Source of the DNA: an uncultured Eubacteriales bacterium
GTDB lineage: Bacteria > Bacillota > Clostridia > Lachnospirales > Lachnospiraceae
Reading direction: 5' to 3'
Length of the DNA: 17,224 nt
NCBI GenBank assembly: GCA_949297565.1
Contig: CASFUI010000142.1
Location: forward strand, 1-17,224
Each line of letters begins with the position of its first letter. Position 1 is the stretch's first letter. Both the position numbers and the translations under genes were made by a program. Shown here piece after piece: positions 6,227 through 13,886 of this stretch. Under the pieces are notes generated by a model, which saw only the letters and a program-made list of their open reading frames with translations, did no database searches and was not told where the DNA came from.

Positions 6227-7603
6227 TTATCCTACAAGACTGTTTTTCATCCACTTACCGCTGAAATACCTTGCCGTAAACACAATTCCTCTGACCGCCC
6301 AGTCAGCGAACATACAATACCAGAACGCCATTGCCCCGATATTAAAACAGTTAATAAGAATAACACAGAGCACCACTCTGCACAGCCACATTGTACATGT
6401 CGCCGCAATCATAGAAAACTTAACATCACCTGCTGCCCTCATTCCGTAAGCAGGTATATAAGAAAGTGACCAGAATACAGGCTTTACAACTGTAATCGCC
6501 GTGAGCATTTTAAGGCTGAGCGCTGCTGCGTCCGGCTCCATGCCTCCAATTATTGTAACCGGCCTGCCGGCAATAAAGACAAGTATACATGACAGCAAAA
6601 TACCTATCTCGCCTATCCATGTAAACTTAACTATATAATACTTTGCCTCTTCCTTTCTTCCTGCTCCTATACACTGTCCGACTGCCGTCATAAGACCTAT
6701 TCCGACTCCTATGCCCACAACTCCGTTTACATTTTCAAATATAGCCGCCATAGACTGAGCTGCGATTGCAACAGTTCCCATTGACGAAATCATAGACTGA
6801 ATTGCCAGCTTTCCGAACTGAAACATTCCGTTCTCAATTCCCGCAGGCAGACCTATCGCAACAATTTTTTTAATCAGAGCCATATCCGGACGTATTTTAA
6901 AATATTCCCTCAGAACGACAGGCTGTTTATCTTTTCTGAGCCTTGCATACACCACTGTCATGCATATAATACGTGAAATCAGCGTTGAAAGCGCCGCACC
7001 GAACACTCCCATATTCATGCCGAAAATAAATACGGCATTTCCTATAATATTTACTATATTCGCGCCAAACGAAACAAGCATAGGAAATTTTGCGGCTCCT
7101 CCCGCTCTGAAAAACGCGGCTCCGGCACTGAACAATGCAAGAAAAGGATAAGAAAGCACCGTCACAAAAAAATATACAAGACACTGCTCCATAACCTCCG
7201 GCTCTACTTTGCCGAAAACAGTGCTCAAAAGCCCTCTTCTGAAAATAAGGCATAAAACCATTATCACAGCAGAAATTGTAAATACGGTCAAAAGCACCTG
7301 TTTTGCCGCGCGGTTACAGCCCTTAACATCACCGCTCCCAAGATACTGGGAACAAATAATCGAAGCGCCCGTAGCCATAGCGGCAAATACCTGAATAACA
7401 AGCGTGTTTACAGAATCCACAAGAGCGACAGACGACATAGCTGAGCTTCCTACATTGCTCACCATCACCGTGTCCATCATTCCCATAAAAGAATTTAATA
7501 CCTGCTCGATAATAATGGGAATAAGCAATGCCCTCAGCATTTTATTGTCAAACATCAGATTTTTACGGTCTATCTTTGACGCGTCATAAAGTATATTCTT
7601 CAT
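6227..7603 (-). CDS. MATE-family multidrug/metabolite exporter
   Basis: This 458-residue integral membrane protein has about twelve hydrophobic segments in two similar halves, the normal MATE size. The N-terminal half shows the family pattern LLIPIIIEQVLNSFMGMMDT followed by VMVSNVGSSAMSSVALVDSV and later MATGASIICSQYLGSGD. The second half repeats it (IGLPAGIENGMFQFGKL, GVGIGLMTAVGQCIGAGRKEEA). MATE transporters export cationic drugs or metabolites with Na+ or H+ antiport; the substrate here is unknown. The ATG at 7601-7603 has GGAGG 6 bases upstream, and the gene overlaps the end of the aminopeptidase gene by 20 bp, so the two are almost certainly co-transcribed and co-translated. A strong terminator follows. 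Confidence 0.95.
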   Translation of the reverse strand: MKNILYDASKIDRKNLMFDNKMLRALLIPIIIEQVLNSFMGMMDTVMVSNVGSSAMSSVALVDSVNTLVIQVFAAMATGASIICSQYLGSGDVKGCNRAAKQVLLTVFTISAVIMVLCLIFRRGLLSTVFGKVEPEVMEQCLVYFFVTVLSYPFLALFSAGAAFFRAGGAAKFPMLVSFGANIVNIIGNAVFIFGMNMGVFGAALSTLISRIICMTVVYARLRKDKQPVVLREYFKIRPDMALIKKIVAIGLPAGIENGMFQFGKLAIQSMISSMGTVAIAAQSMAAIFENVNGVVGIGVGIGLMTAVGQCIGAGRKEEAKYYIVKFTWIGEIGILLSCILVFIAGRPVTIIGGMEPDAAALSLKMLTAITVVKPVFWSLSYIPAYGMRAAGDVKFSMIAATCTMWLCRVVLCVILINCFNIGAMAFWYCMFADWAVRGIVFTARYFSGKWMKNSLVG

Positions 7604-8972
7604 TCTGCGCCTCCATCATAAACTGCTCTATAAGCCTGCTCATATACACCGTATCTCTCGCCCCTGCGGTCTCATATGACGAGTGCATAGCAAGCTGCGC
7701 AAGTCCGATATCAGCGGCTTTTACCGATAAATTTGCCATGACAAGATTTCCCAGTGTAGAGCCTCCCGGAACATCAGAATTATTATAATAAACCTGATAC
7801 GGTACAGACGCTTCCCGGCACAGACTTTTTATGTAGGCTCCGGTAACGGCGTCAGTCGTGTACTTCTGCCCTCCGTGATATTTAATCACAATACCTCCGT
7901 TCATCTTCGGCCTGTTAATTATATCTGCTTTTTGAGGATAATTTGGATGAATTGAATGAGCGTTGTCGGCGCTTATCATAAAGCTCCCGGCAATCATTCT
8001 TCTGAAGTCCTGCCGGGAAACACCCTGCATGTCGGCAAGCTCTCTTAAAACCGACAGCAAAAAATCCGAGGCGGCGCCCTGTCTTGACAGACTCCCCACT
8101 TCTTCATTATCAAAAACAGCTAAAATCCTGATAAATGAAGAGAAAATTTCACTATTGCCTGATTTTGCGTTTTCGAGACTTCTGTTTTCCTCCCCTGCCT
8201 CCTGCTTTTCCTCAGAAACCGCGGCAAGAAAACCTTTAAGCGCTCCGAATACACACTGCAAATCGTCTATTCTCGGCGCGCAAACCATTGAGGCGGCATC
8301 ACCCATAATACAGCCCTCCTGCGCGTTATAAAGATATAAATCGCTGCCCAGTATATGTTCCCGTGGTATTCCAGTCTCTTTTTGTATCAATGTATAAATT
8401 CCCTCGTCGGCGGCAACCGGCTGCATATCATTTTGAATTGACAGAGGTTTTTTGTCTGTTCCGTTTAAAGACCTCGTCATATGTATAGCAAGATTAGGAA
8501 TAATAAAATATGGCTTTTTGAGATTGACAGAAACACTTTCAAGTCTGCCGTTTATGTCCGTGACAATCCTTCCCGCAGCGCTTAACGGTCTGTCAAACCA
8601 TGACTCGGCAATCATCCCGCCGTACTTCTCCACATCAAGCTTCAGATAACCTTCCGGTCCTGCATACTCGCCGTTTTCCTTAAATTTAAACATAGGAGAA
8701 TCCGTGTGAGCACATACAATCTTAAAGCCCCTGCACAGACATTTTGGTGGGATAGAAAACGCGATCAGCGACGAGCCTCCCCTAATTACATAACCGCTTC
8801 CATTTTTCCACTCTCCGTAATTATTTTCGTACATCTGTGAAAAGCCCGACCTTTCAAGCATATTCGCAACAGTCTCAACAGTCTGAAAGGATGTAGGACT
8901 TTTCTTTATAAACTCAAGAAACTCAATATTTTCATCTATTATCTGTTCTTTAGAATACTTCATCTCACTCAA
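7584..8972 (-). CDS. M18-family metallo-aminopeptidase (aspartyl aminopeptidase type)
   Basis: This cytoplasmic zinc exopeptidase of the M18 family removes N-terminal residues, often acidic ones, from peptides. Visible motifs in order are EFLEFIKKSPTSFQTVE near the start, CAHTDSP (zinc His), PRIDDLQ (bridging Asp), VFDNEEVGS (catalytic and zinc Glu), SADNAHSIHPNY (zinc Asp) and LAMHSSYETAGARD (zinc His). All expected ligands are present. The frame is open to an ATG at 9084-9086 that overlaps the previous stop as ATGA. That adds 38 residues not resembling the family, has a poor ribosome binding site and includes a GC-rich hairpin. I prefer the TTG at 8970-8972 with GAGGG 7 bases upstream; an ATG at 8961-8963 is a third option. 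It sits between an esterase and a MATE gene in one operon. Confidence 0.92.
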   Translation of the reverse strand: MSEMKYSKEQIIDENIEFLEFIKKSPTSFQTVETVANMLERSGFSQMYENNYGEWKNGSGYVIRGGSSLIAFSIPPKCLCRGFKIVCAHTDSPMFKFKENGEYAGPEGYLKLDVEKYGGMIAESWFDRPLSAAGRIVTDINGRLESVSVNLKKPYFIIPNLAIHMTRSLNGTDKKPLSIQNDMQPVAADEGIYTLIQKETGIPREHILGSDLYLYNAQEGCIMGDAASMVCAPRIDDLQCVFGALKGFLAAVSEEKQEAGEENRSLENAKSGNSEIFSSFIRILAVFDNEEVGSLSRQGAASDFLLSVLRELADMQGVSRQDFRRMIAGSFMISADNAHSIHPNYPQKADIINRPKMNGGIVIKYHGGQKYTTDAVTGAYIKSLCREASVPYQVYYNNSDVPGGSTLGNLVMANLSVKAADIGLAQLAMHSSYETAGARDTVYMSRLIEQFMMEAQNEEYTL

Positions 8973-9014
8973 ATATCCGCCCTCTGTTAAATTGTAATTA
9001 AGCGAACACGCTTT

Positions 9015-9034
9015 GCGGGCATTTCTCTGCCCGC
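9015..9034. repeat. GC-rich hairpin between esterase and aminopeptidase genes
   Basis: GCGGGCA (9015-9021) and TGCCCGC (9028-9034) form a perfect 7-bp stem with a 6-base loop. Neither strand has a T-run after it, so it is not a normal terminator. It may shape or stabilise the operon mRNA between the two genes. Confidence 0.5.
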
Positions 9035-9082
9035 GTAAATCAAAGCCTAATAAGCAATGATAAAGCAGCTCCTCGGCTGATT

Positions 9083-10528
9083 TCATGCGCGCCCGCTCTT
9101 TATTTCAAGCTTCACGTCAGAAAACGTAACATCCGCATTTCTTGCCGCAAACATTCCCACATACACATTCTCAGGGTCAACCGCTGTAAGTTTAAAGTCA
9201 AATCCGCCCGTCACGGTTGTCTCCTCTCCGAATGTACATGCGTAGCCGTCAGACGTGCTCTCTATCTTTAAATCCACTGTCTCCCCCGGCTTATATCCTC
9301 TGGAGCATGTGCCCCCAAGAATAAGCGCCCCGCTCTTTCTCGCAAAACAATTCGCAGGCGCGTTCTCATGCGTCAGGAGAAGCGGCGCAGCAGCGACATA
9401 ATCCCCAAGAATATCAGGCGTTACCTTGTCAATATATATATCGTCCCTTGCCATAAGTCCGAACGAAACCTGGTCGTTAAGAAAATAATCGTTTATTTTC
9501 ATTTTTGCCGTCAGAACAAAATTATCATTCACCGGAACTTTCGTATAAAACATCGCAATTCCGTCAGATACGGGAGCAATTTTTCCGGTATTTCCTCGCA
9601 CAGCAATATGAAAACTGCCGTCCCCCTCCGGCTCAAGCGTAAAGTTATCCTTAGACGGAGCCTTAGAAATATCACCGAATACAGTAGGTTTCCACCGTCC
9701 TGCCTTTTCCCATAAAACGCTGTCGCATAAATTAGAATCAAACACTGTCGGCTTATAGTCGGTATTTGGTTTAAGATATTTTTCCTTTGAAGGGCGAGGA
9801 GCATCCTTTTCAAGTCCCGTTATATGCTCCGATAACCCCTCAACACCAAGGCGCTTTAACTCCGAAAGGCAAAGATACGCATTTACCCTTGCGCCCCATA
9901 TGTTTGTGTGCGTGTTATCGACGCTGATTTCCTTATTTGACGGCCACGCGTGAAGATATATGGTCTCCTCTGGTCCGAGACTGTCATATAATTCCTTTGT
10001 CATCATCGTCATATCAACAACCGCAATATTGAGCTCCCTTCCCAAATCACGTATTGATTTAGGGTAGTCTCCTCCCGCATAATCTCCTACAGGAGCCGTT
10101 ATATGGAGCTCCTGTGCATTCCAGCGTCCCTGCGGACATCTTCTGACAATAGGCGTGCACAAAACAGGCGTGCATCCCGCCTCCTGCGCCTTTATAATAT
10201 AATTTTCGTAAAGAGAATTGGCAAATGTGCCCGGCTCTGTATATGCGCCTTTACCTTCGGTATATCTGTCCGCCTCTGTCTTCTCATCATTATGACCGAA
10301 ACCAATCATTAAAAAATCGCCCTTTCTCATACCTGAAAGCAGCGTCTGATATTCTTCCTCTGTTGTATAGCTTTTGCTGCTTCTGCCTGAAAGAGCGATA
10401 TTTTTAACCGTTATCTCATCGTCAAAATATGCCTGAAGCTGTGTGGCATATCCGTATCTCGGAAAATAATATTTGTCATTAAAGCTGCTAAGAGTCGAAT
10501 CTCCGACCACCCATAAAGTTTTTCCCAT
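9083..10528 (-). CDS. SGNH esterase, rhamnogalacturonan acetylesterase-like, with C-terminal beta-rich domain
   Basis: This 481-residue protein has two parts. Residues 1 to about 225 form an SGNH/GDSL hydrolase with all four blocks: VVGDSTLSSF (nucleophile Ser11), SGRSSKS (Gly48), GFGHND (Asn80) and DNTHTN (Asp204, His207). The GDST and GHND forms and overall order resemble rhamnogalacturonan acetylesterases (CE12; YesT/RhgT-like), which remove acetyl groups from pectin. Residues from about 265 onward look beta-rich (FYTKVPVNDNFVLTAKMKIN, VSFGLMARDDIY), like a laminin-G or DUF1349-type sandwich that might bind carbohydrate. There is no signal peptide, so it probably acts inside the cell on imported oligosaccharides. 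GGAGAG lies before the ATG. It is the first gene of an operon with the M18 peptidase and MATE exporter. The acetylesterase role is by resemblance; the exact sugar is uncertain. Confidence 0.9.
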   Translation of the reverse strand: MGKTLWVVGDSTLSSFNDKYYFPRYGYATQLQAYFDDEITVKNIALSGRSSKSYTTEEEYQTLLSGMRKGDFLMIGFGHNDEKTEADRYTEGKGAYTEPGTFANSLYENYIIKAQEAGCTPVLCTPIVRRCPQGRWNAQELHITAPVGDYAGGDYPKSIRDLGRELNIAVVDMTMMTKELYDSLGPEETIYLHAWPSNKEISVDNTHTNIWGARVNAYLCLSELKRLGVEGLSEHITGLEKDAPRPSKEKYLKPNTDYKPTVFDSNLCDSVLWEKAGRWKPTVFGDISKAPSKDNFTLEPEGDGSFHIAVRGNTGKIAPVSDGIAMFYTKVPVNDNFVLTAKMKINDYFLNDQVSFGLMARDDIYIDKVTPDILGDYVAAAPLLLTHENAPANCFARKSGALILGGTCSRGYKPGETVDLKIESTSDGYACTFGEETTVTGGFDFKLTAVDPENVYVGMFAARNADVTFSDVKLEIKSGRA

Positions 10529-10544
10529 TGCTCTCTCCGTTCCC

Positions 10545-10561
10545 GCGCTTATAAAAAGCGC
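10545..10561. repeat. Leader hairpin before the SGNH esterase gene
   Basis: GCGCTT (10545-10550) and AAGCGC (10556-10561) form a perfect 6-bp stem with a 5-base loop. It ends 16 bases upstream of the esterase ATG, just outside the ribosome binding site. I could not identify a convincing promoter for this operon in 10562-10625. Confidence 0.4.
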
Positions 10562-10625
10562 ATAAATAAAATAAAAATTTTACACATTACACTAACGCAC
10601 ATTTTTAACTGAACTCCGTCAGCGC

Positions 10626-10664
10626 AAAGGGGCGAAACACTATTTACACAATGTCTCGCCCTTT
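10626..10664 (-). terminator. Probable terminator after the surface-cluster lipoprotein gene
   Basis: Arms at 10626-10639 and 10652-10664 form a stem of about 13 bp with one bulge; on the minus strand the remaining imperfect pair becomes a G-U. The stem ends in CCCCTTT but has only three Ts after it, so termination efficiency is uncertain. It lies 7 bp after the lipoprotein stop. Confidence 0.45.
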
Positions 10665-10671
10665 CAAAAAC

Positions 10672-11187
10672 CTATTTTACCGAATATACAATACTGCTTA
10701 TCGCGTCATCCTGAATCGCAAAGCTCAGCATCATATTCCCGGACTCATAAATAAACTGTCCGTTTTCTTCCTTATAAGAACTGCCGTAAGCCGAAATCAT
10801 CTTATCCTTGCTGTCCCCGATCTTAACGCCCTCTTTTGTCTTTACCGTGTCATCCATAAATGTCACAGAGTAAACCAAATCAACATTATCCTTCTGGTAT
10901 CCCTGAAGCGTAAAGCTGTCGTAATACCAGAACTTGTCCATTCCGTCAAAAGCGCAGCTCTTTGCCTCATAATAACCGCCCTTAGGCTCTCCGAGCTTTG
11001 ATGTTATGTCTTCAATATTTCCGTCTATTGCAATATCAACACCGTCCGTACTGAAAACATAGCCGTTTGACGCAGTCTGCTCATTCTGCGTACCTGATGT
11101 GTTATTTGTCTCATTATTTGAGCCGCAGGCTGTAAGCCCCATACATAAAACCATAAGTCCTGCTGCTATTAAACTTCTCTTTCTCAT
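10672..11187 (-). CDS. Small lipoprotein of unknown function, last gene of the MBOAT cluster
   Basis: This 171-residue predicted lipoprotein begins MRKRSLIAAGLMVLCMGLTAC: a basic start, hydrophobic core and LTAC lipobox with the lipidated Cys at 21. An Asn/Thr/Ser-rich linker follows (about 22-41). The mature domain has VFSTDGVDIAIDGNIEDITS, LGEPKGGYYEAKSCAFDG, and later TKEGVKIGDSKDKMISAYG, a pattern of beta strands and short helices that I cannot tie to a named family. The two parts GVDIAIDGNIEDITSKLGEP and GVKIGDSKDKMISAYGSSYK look like similar sub-units, as if the domain were duplicated. The start overlaps the stop of the SGNH-like gene as ATGA (11184-11187), a sign of coupled translation, so it probably works with the MBOAT/SGNH pair on the outer face of the membrane. 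Confidence 0.85.
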   Translation of the reverse strand: MRKRSLIAAGLMVLCMGLTACGSNNETNNTSGTQNEQTASNGYVFSTDGVDIAIDGNIEDITSKLGEPKGGYYEAKSCAFDGMDKFWYYDSFTLQGYQKDNVDLVYSVTFMDDTVKTKEGVKIGDSKDKMISAYGSSYKEENGQFIYESGNMMLSFAIQDDAISSIVYSVK

Positions 11188-12236
11188 TGTGAACCTCCAT
11201 CTGAATTTTTATTCCATTCCTCCTGCTTGGCGGCCTTTTCGCTGTAGTAATTTGCTGCAAGCTCATTCCACTCCGCAGAAACTTCGGCATCATTCCTGTG
11301 GTCGGGAAGAGAAAACTCCTCCTGAAGCAATGCTCCGAGATAAATGGCTGTCTTTTCTGCTCCGTCCACGTTCAAATGCTGCCCGTAGTCAAACGTGTCT
11401 GTCTGATAGTCAATTCCAATCTCATCGGCACTGTTTACCATATTTAAGTATAACAGATTATTTTCGTTTGCATAGTCCTTAATCTGAGAATCCCATTCAT
11501 CGTACCAGTGCGGGAAAATACTTGGAGCTTTCATAAGAACAAGCTCTATCCCTTTGCTTTCGCAAAGCGTTCTGATTTTATCAAGATACTCATAATTTCT
11601 GTCAGAAAATCTGTAATTTGCAAGAGGCTGTACCTTCGGCACCGTTGTTACAGGACGAACTCCTACCTGCATTAAATAGCCGTTGCTTGTAACCTTAGGC
11701 TTGGAAAACATATATCTCACATCATCAAATGTGAGCTCGCTCCAGCGAGAATGATACCTGATAAGGGGAAAAATATAGCTCAAAAGCGATTCCTCATCAG
11801 TCATTGACTCCTTAATAGAATTAAGCTTCGACACAGACCAGCGCATTCCGTCGATAGTCATACGGTTGTATGCCTCGCTCTTTGACTCGGCCTGAGACAT
11901 CGCGAGAACATTTAAAACCACAACCTTAGGCGTCTCATATTTAAGAGTGTCCTCTAAAAGATAGTATGACTGCCATATGAGCTGTTCGGAGCTTCCTCTT
12001 ATATAGCTTGTAATACCGTACTCCTCCCACATTTTAACCGTAGAGATATTTTCATATACCTCACAGTCACCCAGAAAAAGCACATCGTGATTTTTGCTGC
12101 TGTCGTAATACTCCTCGACCATAGAGCCTTCCGGTATATCGCTGACATATTTAGGCGTCAGCAGAAGCGTCAGCAGATAAAGACACACAATCGGTATCAG
12201 GACGACTGCCAGCACACGTATTATTTTCTTTACCAT
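11184..12236 (-). CDS. Membrane-anchored SGNH-like protein with Cys at the nucleophile position (DltD/AlgJ-type MBOAT partner)
   Basis: This 350-residue protein has an N-terminal membrane segment at about residues 5-26 followed by an extracytoplasmic SGNH-like domain. The first block reads DVLFLGDCEVYENI: where SGNH enzymes have the nucleophile Ser, this has Cys58. The region WEEYGITSYIRGSSEQLIWQSYYLL matches the second block of SGNH proteins that accompany MBOAT acyltransferases. DYGQHLNVDGAEK carries the Asp283/His287 pair (DxxH) near the C-terminus. In DltD and AlgJ/AlgX systems such proteins help move acyl groups to a surface polymer. A C-terminal tail rich in Glu, Lys and Asn follows the domain. 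The start at 12234-12236 is chosen because AGGAGG is 8 bases upstream; an earlier ATG (12240-12242) is only 2 bases from it. It follows MBOAT by 12 bp. Confidence 0.87.
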   Translation of the reverse strand: MVKKIIRVLAVVLIPIVCLYLLTLLLTPKYVSDIPEGSMVEEYYDSSKNHDVLFLGDCEVYENISTVKMWEEYGITSYIRGSSEQLIWQSYYLLEDTLKYETPKVVVLNVLAMSQAESKSEAYNRMTIDGMRWSVSKLNSIKESMTDEESLLSYIFPLIRYHSRWSELTFDDVRYMFSKPKVTSNGYLMQVGVRPVTTVPKVQPLANYRFSDRNYEYLDKIRTLCESKGIELVLMKAPSIFPHWYDEWDSQIKDYANENNLLYLNMVNSADEIGIDYQTDTFDYGQHLNVDGAEKTAIYLGALLQEEFSLPDHRNDAEVSAEWNELAANYYSEKAAKQEEWNKNSDGGSQ

Positions 12237-12248
12237 AAACATGTCCTC

Positions 12249-13808
12249 CTAAAACTGATTATAAATAAACTGACTCGACTCGTAGCCGATACCGTATACG
12301 CCGAAGACCGCAATACATAAAAACACAGCCAGAAACAGCGCAAACCTCAGAGCGAAGCTTTTCTTTGCAAGCCTCTCTCTCACCGGCTTTTCGCGTCCCA
12401 AAAAGCTTACGATATACATAATAAAGACGCCTATAATCAGCACGGAATAGTCCGCTGCGCTAAGTCCTATATGAAACATTCCGTTACTGAAAACACTTCC
12501 GTAGTTAGCCGTTGTGAACATAGAGATAAACTGACGAAACGCATCTGCTATATTCGCGTGGTAATCAAGCATCTGAAGCGCGCATACTATCGCGGTTGTT
12601 CTCACAATCTCAAACACCTGATATGCTTTCCGTTTCTTTAATCCGAGCTTTCCGTCAACCTTCGCGTACAAAGGCTCAAGCTCCTGCGAGATGAGCATTA
12701 TGATACCGTTTAAAAGTCCCCACACTATAAAATTCCAGCTTGCCCCATGCCAGAAGCCTGTCACAAACCACACCGTCAGCGTAGCCGTATAGATAGGAAA
12801 TCTCTGTCCGAGCGCGCCAGAAATATGTTTTTTAAGCCATTTAGAAGATTTGTTCATCCATTTAGCCATCGAAATCGGATAAAACACATAATCTTTAAAC
12901 CATGCGCACAGCGTAATATGCCACCTTCTCCAGTACTCGGCAAGGCTCCTTGAAAAGAAAGGCTGTCTGAAGTTCTCCGGAAGCCTTATGCCGAACATTT
13001 CCGCGACACCGATTGTAATGTCTATTCCGCCCGTAAAATCCGCATAGAGCTCGACTGCGTAAATCAGCATTCCAAGAAACGCGTATGCTCCCGTGTATTT
13101 TGAAAAATCCCCTGTCAGCGTCGCGAGACCTATTGCGGCGCGGTCAGCAATAACCATTTTCTTGAAATATCCCCATAACACTCTCTGTAAACCGCTCTCA
13201 AACTGAGCCCATGAAAATGTATGAGGACAAAAAAGAGTTTCTTTTAAATCCTTCCATCTGCTGATAGGCCCCTGCATCAGCTGCGGGAAAAATGACACAA
13301 ACAGAGCAAACCTGAAAATATTTTTTTCAGCCTCCGCAACACCTCGGTATACATCTATAATATAGCCCATTGACTGGAAGGTATAAAAAGAAATACCCAT
13401 CGGCAAAATAAAATCAACAGGTTTCAGCGATGTAAAACCGATAAAAAAATTTGTGTATTTTAAAACGGCGAGAATTCCAAAATTAAAAAGCAGACATCCT
13501 ATCATCCAAAGCTTTTGAACGTGCTTTGTCTTTGCCTTATAAGCCTTTTTCTGCTCCTTAGACATTATGTCCTTAAGCTTGTCCATCGCCAACTTCTGAC
13601 GCTCCCCCGCCTTTGCAATCATACGTCCGCAAATATATGTTGATATTATTGTAGCCAGCATGAAAACGGCGCCGCGTATACCTGCCTGAAGATAAAAGCA
13701 GACATTTGCGCACAAAAGCATTATCCACTGCCATTTCTTCGGCACGATATAGTACATCAACAGCACAACCGCAACAAAAAGCACAAAATTAACAGATGTA
13801 AATAACAT
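12249..13808 (-). CDS. MBOAT-family O-acyltransferase (DltB/AlgI type)
   Basis: This 519-residue polytopic membrane protein belongs to the membrane-bound O-acyltransferase family. Signature stretches are PMGISFYTFQSMGYIIDVYRG, FFPQLMQGPISRW, ADFTGGIDITIGVAEMFGIRLPENF, YWRRWHITLCAWFKDYVFYPIS with His297, and FVTGFWHGASWNFIVWGLLNG with His354, the family's near-invariant active-site His. MBOATs of the DltB/AlgI type sit in the cytoplasmic membrane and pass an acyl group, usually acetyl or D-alanyl, to a surface polymer. No D-alanyl ligase or carrier gene (DltA/DltC) is in the window, which favours acetyl transfer. A longer frame begins at 13823, but the ATG at 13806-13808 has GGAGA just upstream and gives the typical MLFTSVNFVLF start. 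It lies 78 bp after the transglutaminase-like gene and 12 bp before the SGNH-like partner. Confidence 0.95.
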   Translation of the reverse strand: MLFTSVNFVLFVAVVLLMYYIVPKKWQWIMLLCANVCFYLQAGIRGAVFMLATIISTYICGRMIAKAGERQKLAMDKLKDIMSKEQKKAYKAKTKHVQKLWMIGCLLFNFGILAVLKYTNFFIGFTSLKPVDFILPMGISFYTFQSMGYIIDVYRGVAEAEKNIFRFALFVSFFPQLMQGPISRWKDLKETLFCPHTFSWAQFESGLQRVLWGYFKKMVIADRAAIGLATLTGDFSKYTGAYAFLGMLIYAVELYADFTGGIDITIGVAEMFGIRLPENFRQPFFSRSLAEYWRRWHITLCAWFKDYVFYPISMAKWMNKSSKWLKKHISGALGQRFPIYTATLTVWFVTGFWHGASWNFIVWGLLNGIIMLISQELEPLYAKVDGKLGLKKRKAYQVFEIVRTTAIVCALQMLDYHANIADAFRQFISMFTTANYGSVFSNGMFHIGLSAADYSVLIIGVFIMYIVSFLGREKPVRERLAKKSFALRFALFLAVFLCIAVFGVYGIGYESSQFIYNQF

Positions 13809-13886
13809 AAATTCTCCATTCAAACACGAATAATAATATTAAAATACCGCAAAGTATAAACAAAAAGACAAACTCACCTAATTGCT

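Noticed and set aside
7963..8331. A 122-codon plus-strand frame inside the M18 aminopeptidase gene
   Set aside because: The minus-strand frame carries all M18 metal-ligand motifs; the plus frame has no recognisable domain and is a shadow.
9529..9813. A 94-codon minus-strand frame within the SGNH esterase gene, considered as a possible frameshift or separate gene
   Set aside because: The main esterase frame is continuous through the region and the alternative frame has no ribosome binding site or domain.
11099..11482. A 127-codon plus-strand frame across the lipoprotein/SGNH junction
   Set aside because: The opposite strand has a lipobox protein and SGNH motifs with an ATGA overlap; the plus frame shows no family features.
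10672..13808. Standard dlt (D-alanylation) operon
   Set aside because: MBOAT and SGNH-like genes are present, but no DltA ligase or DltC carrier is in the window, and the SGNH-like protein has the GDC form, so the dlt name is not justified.
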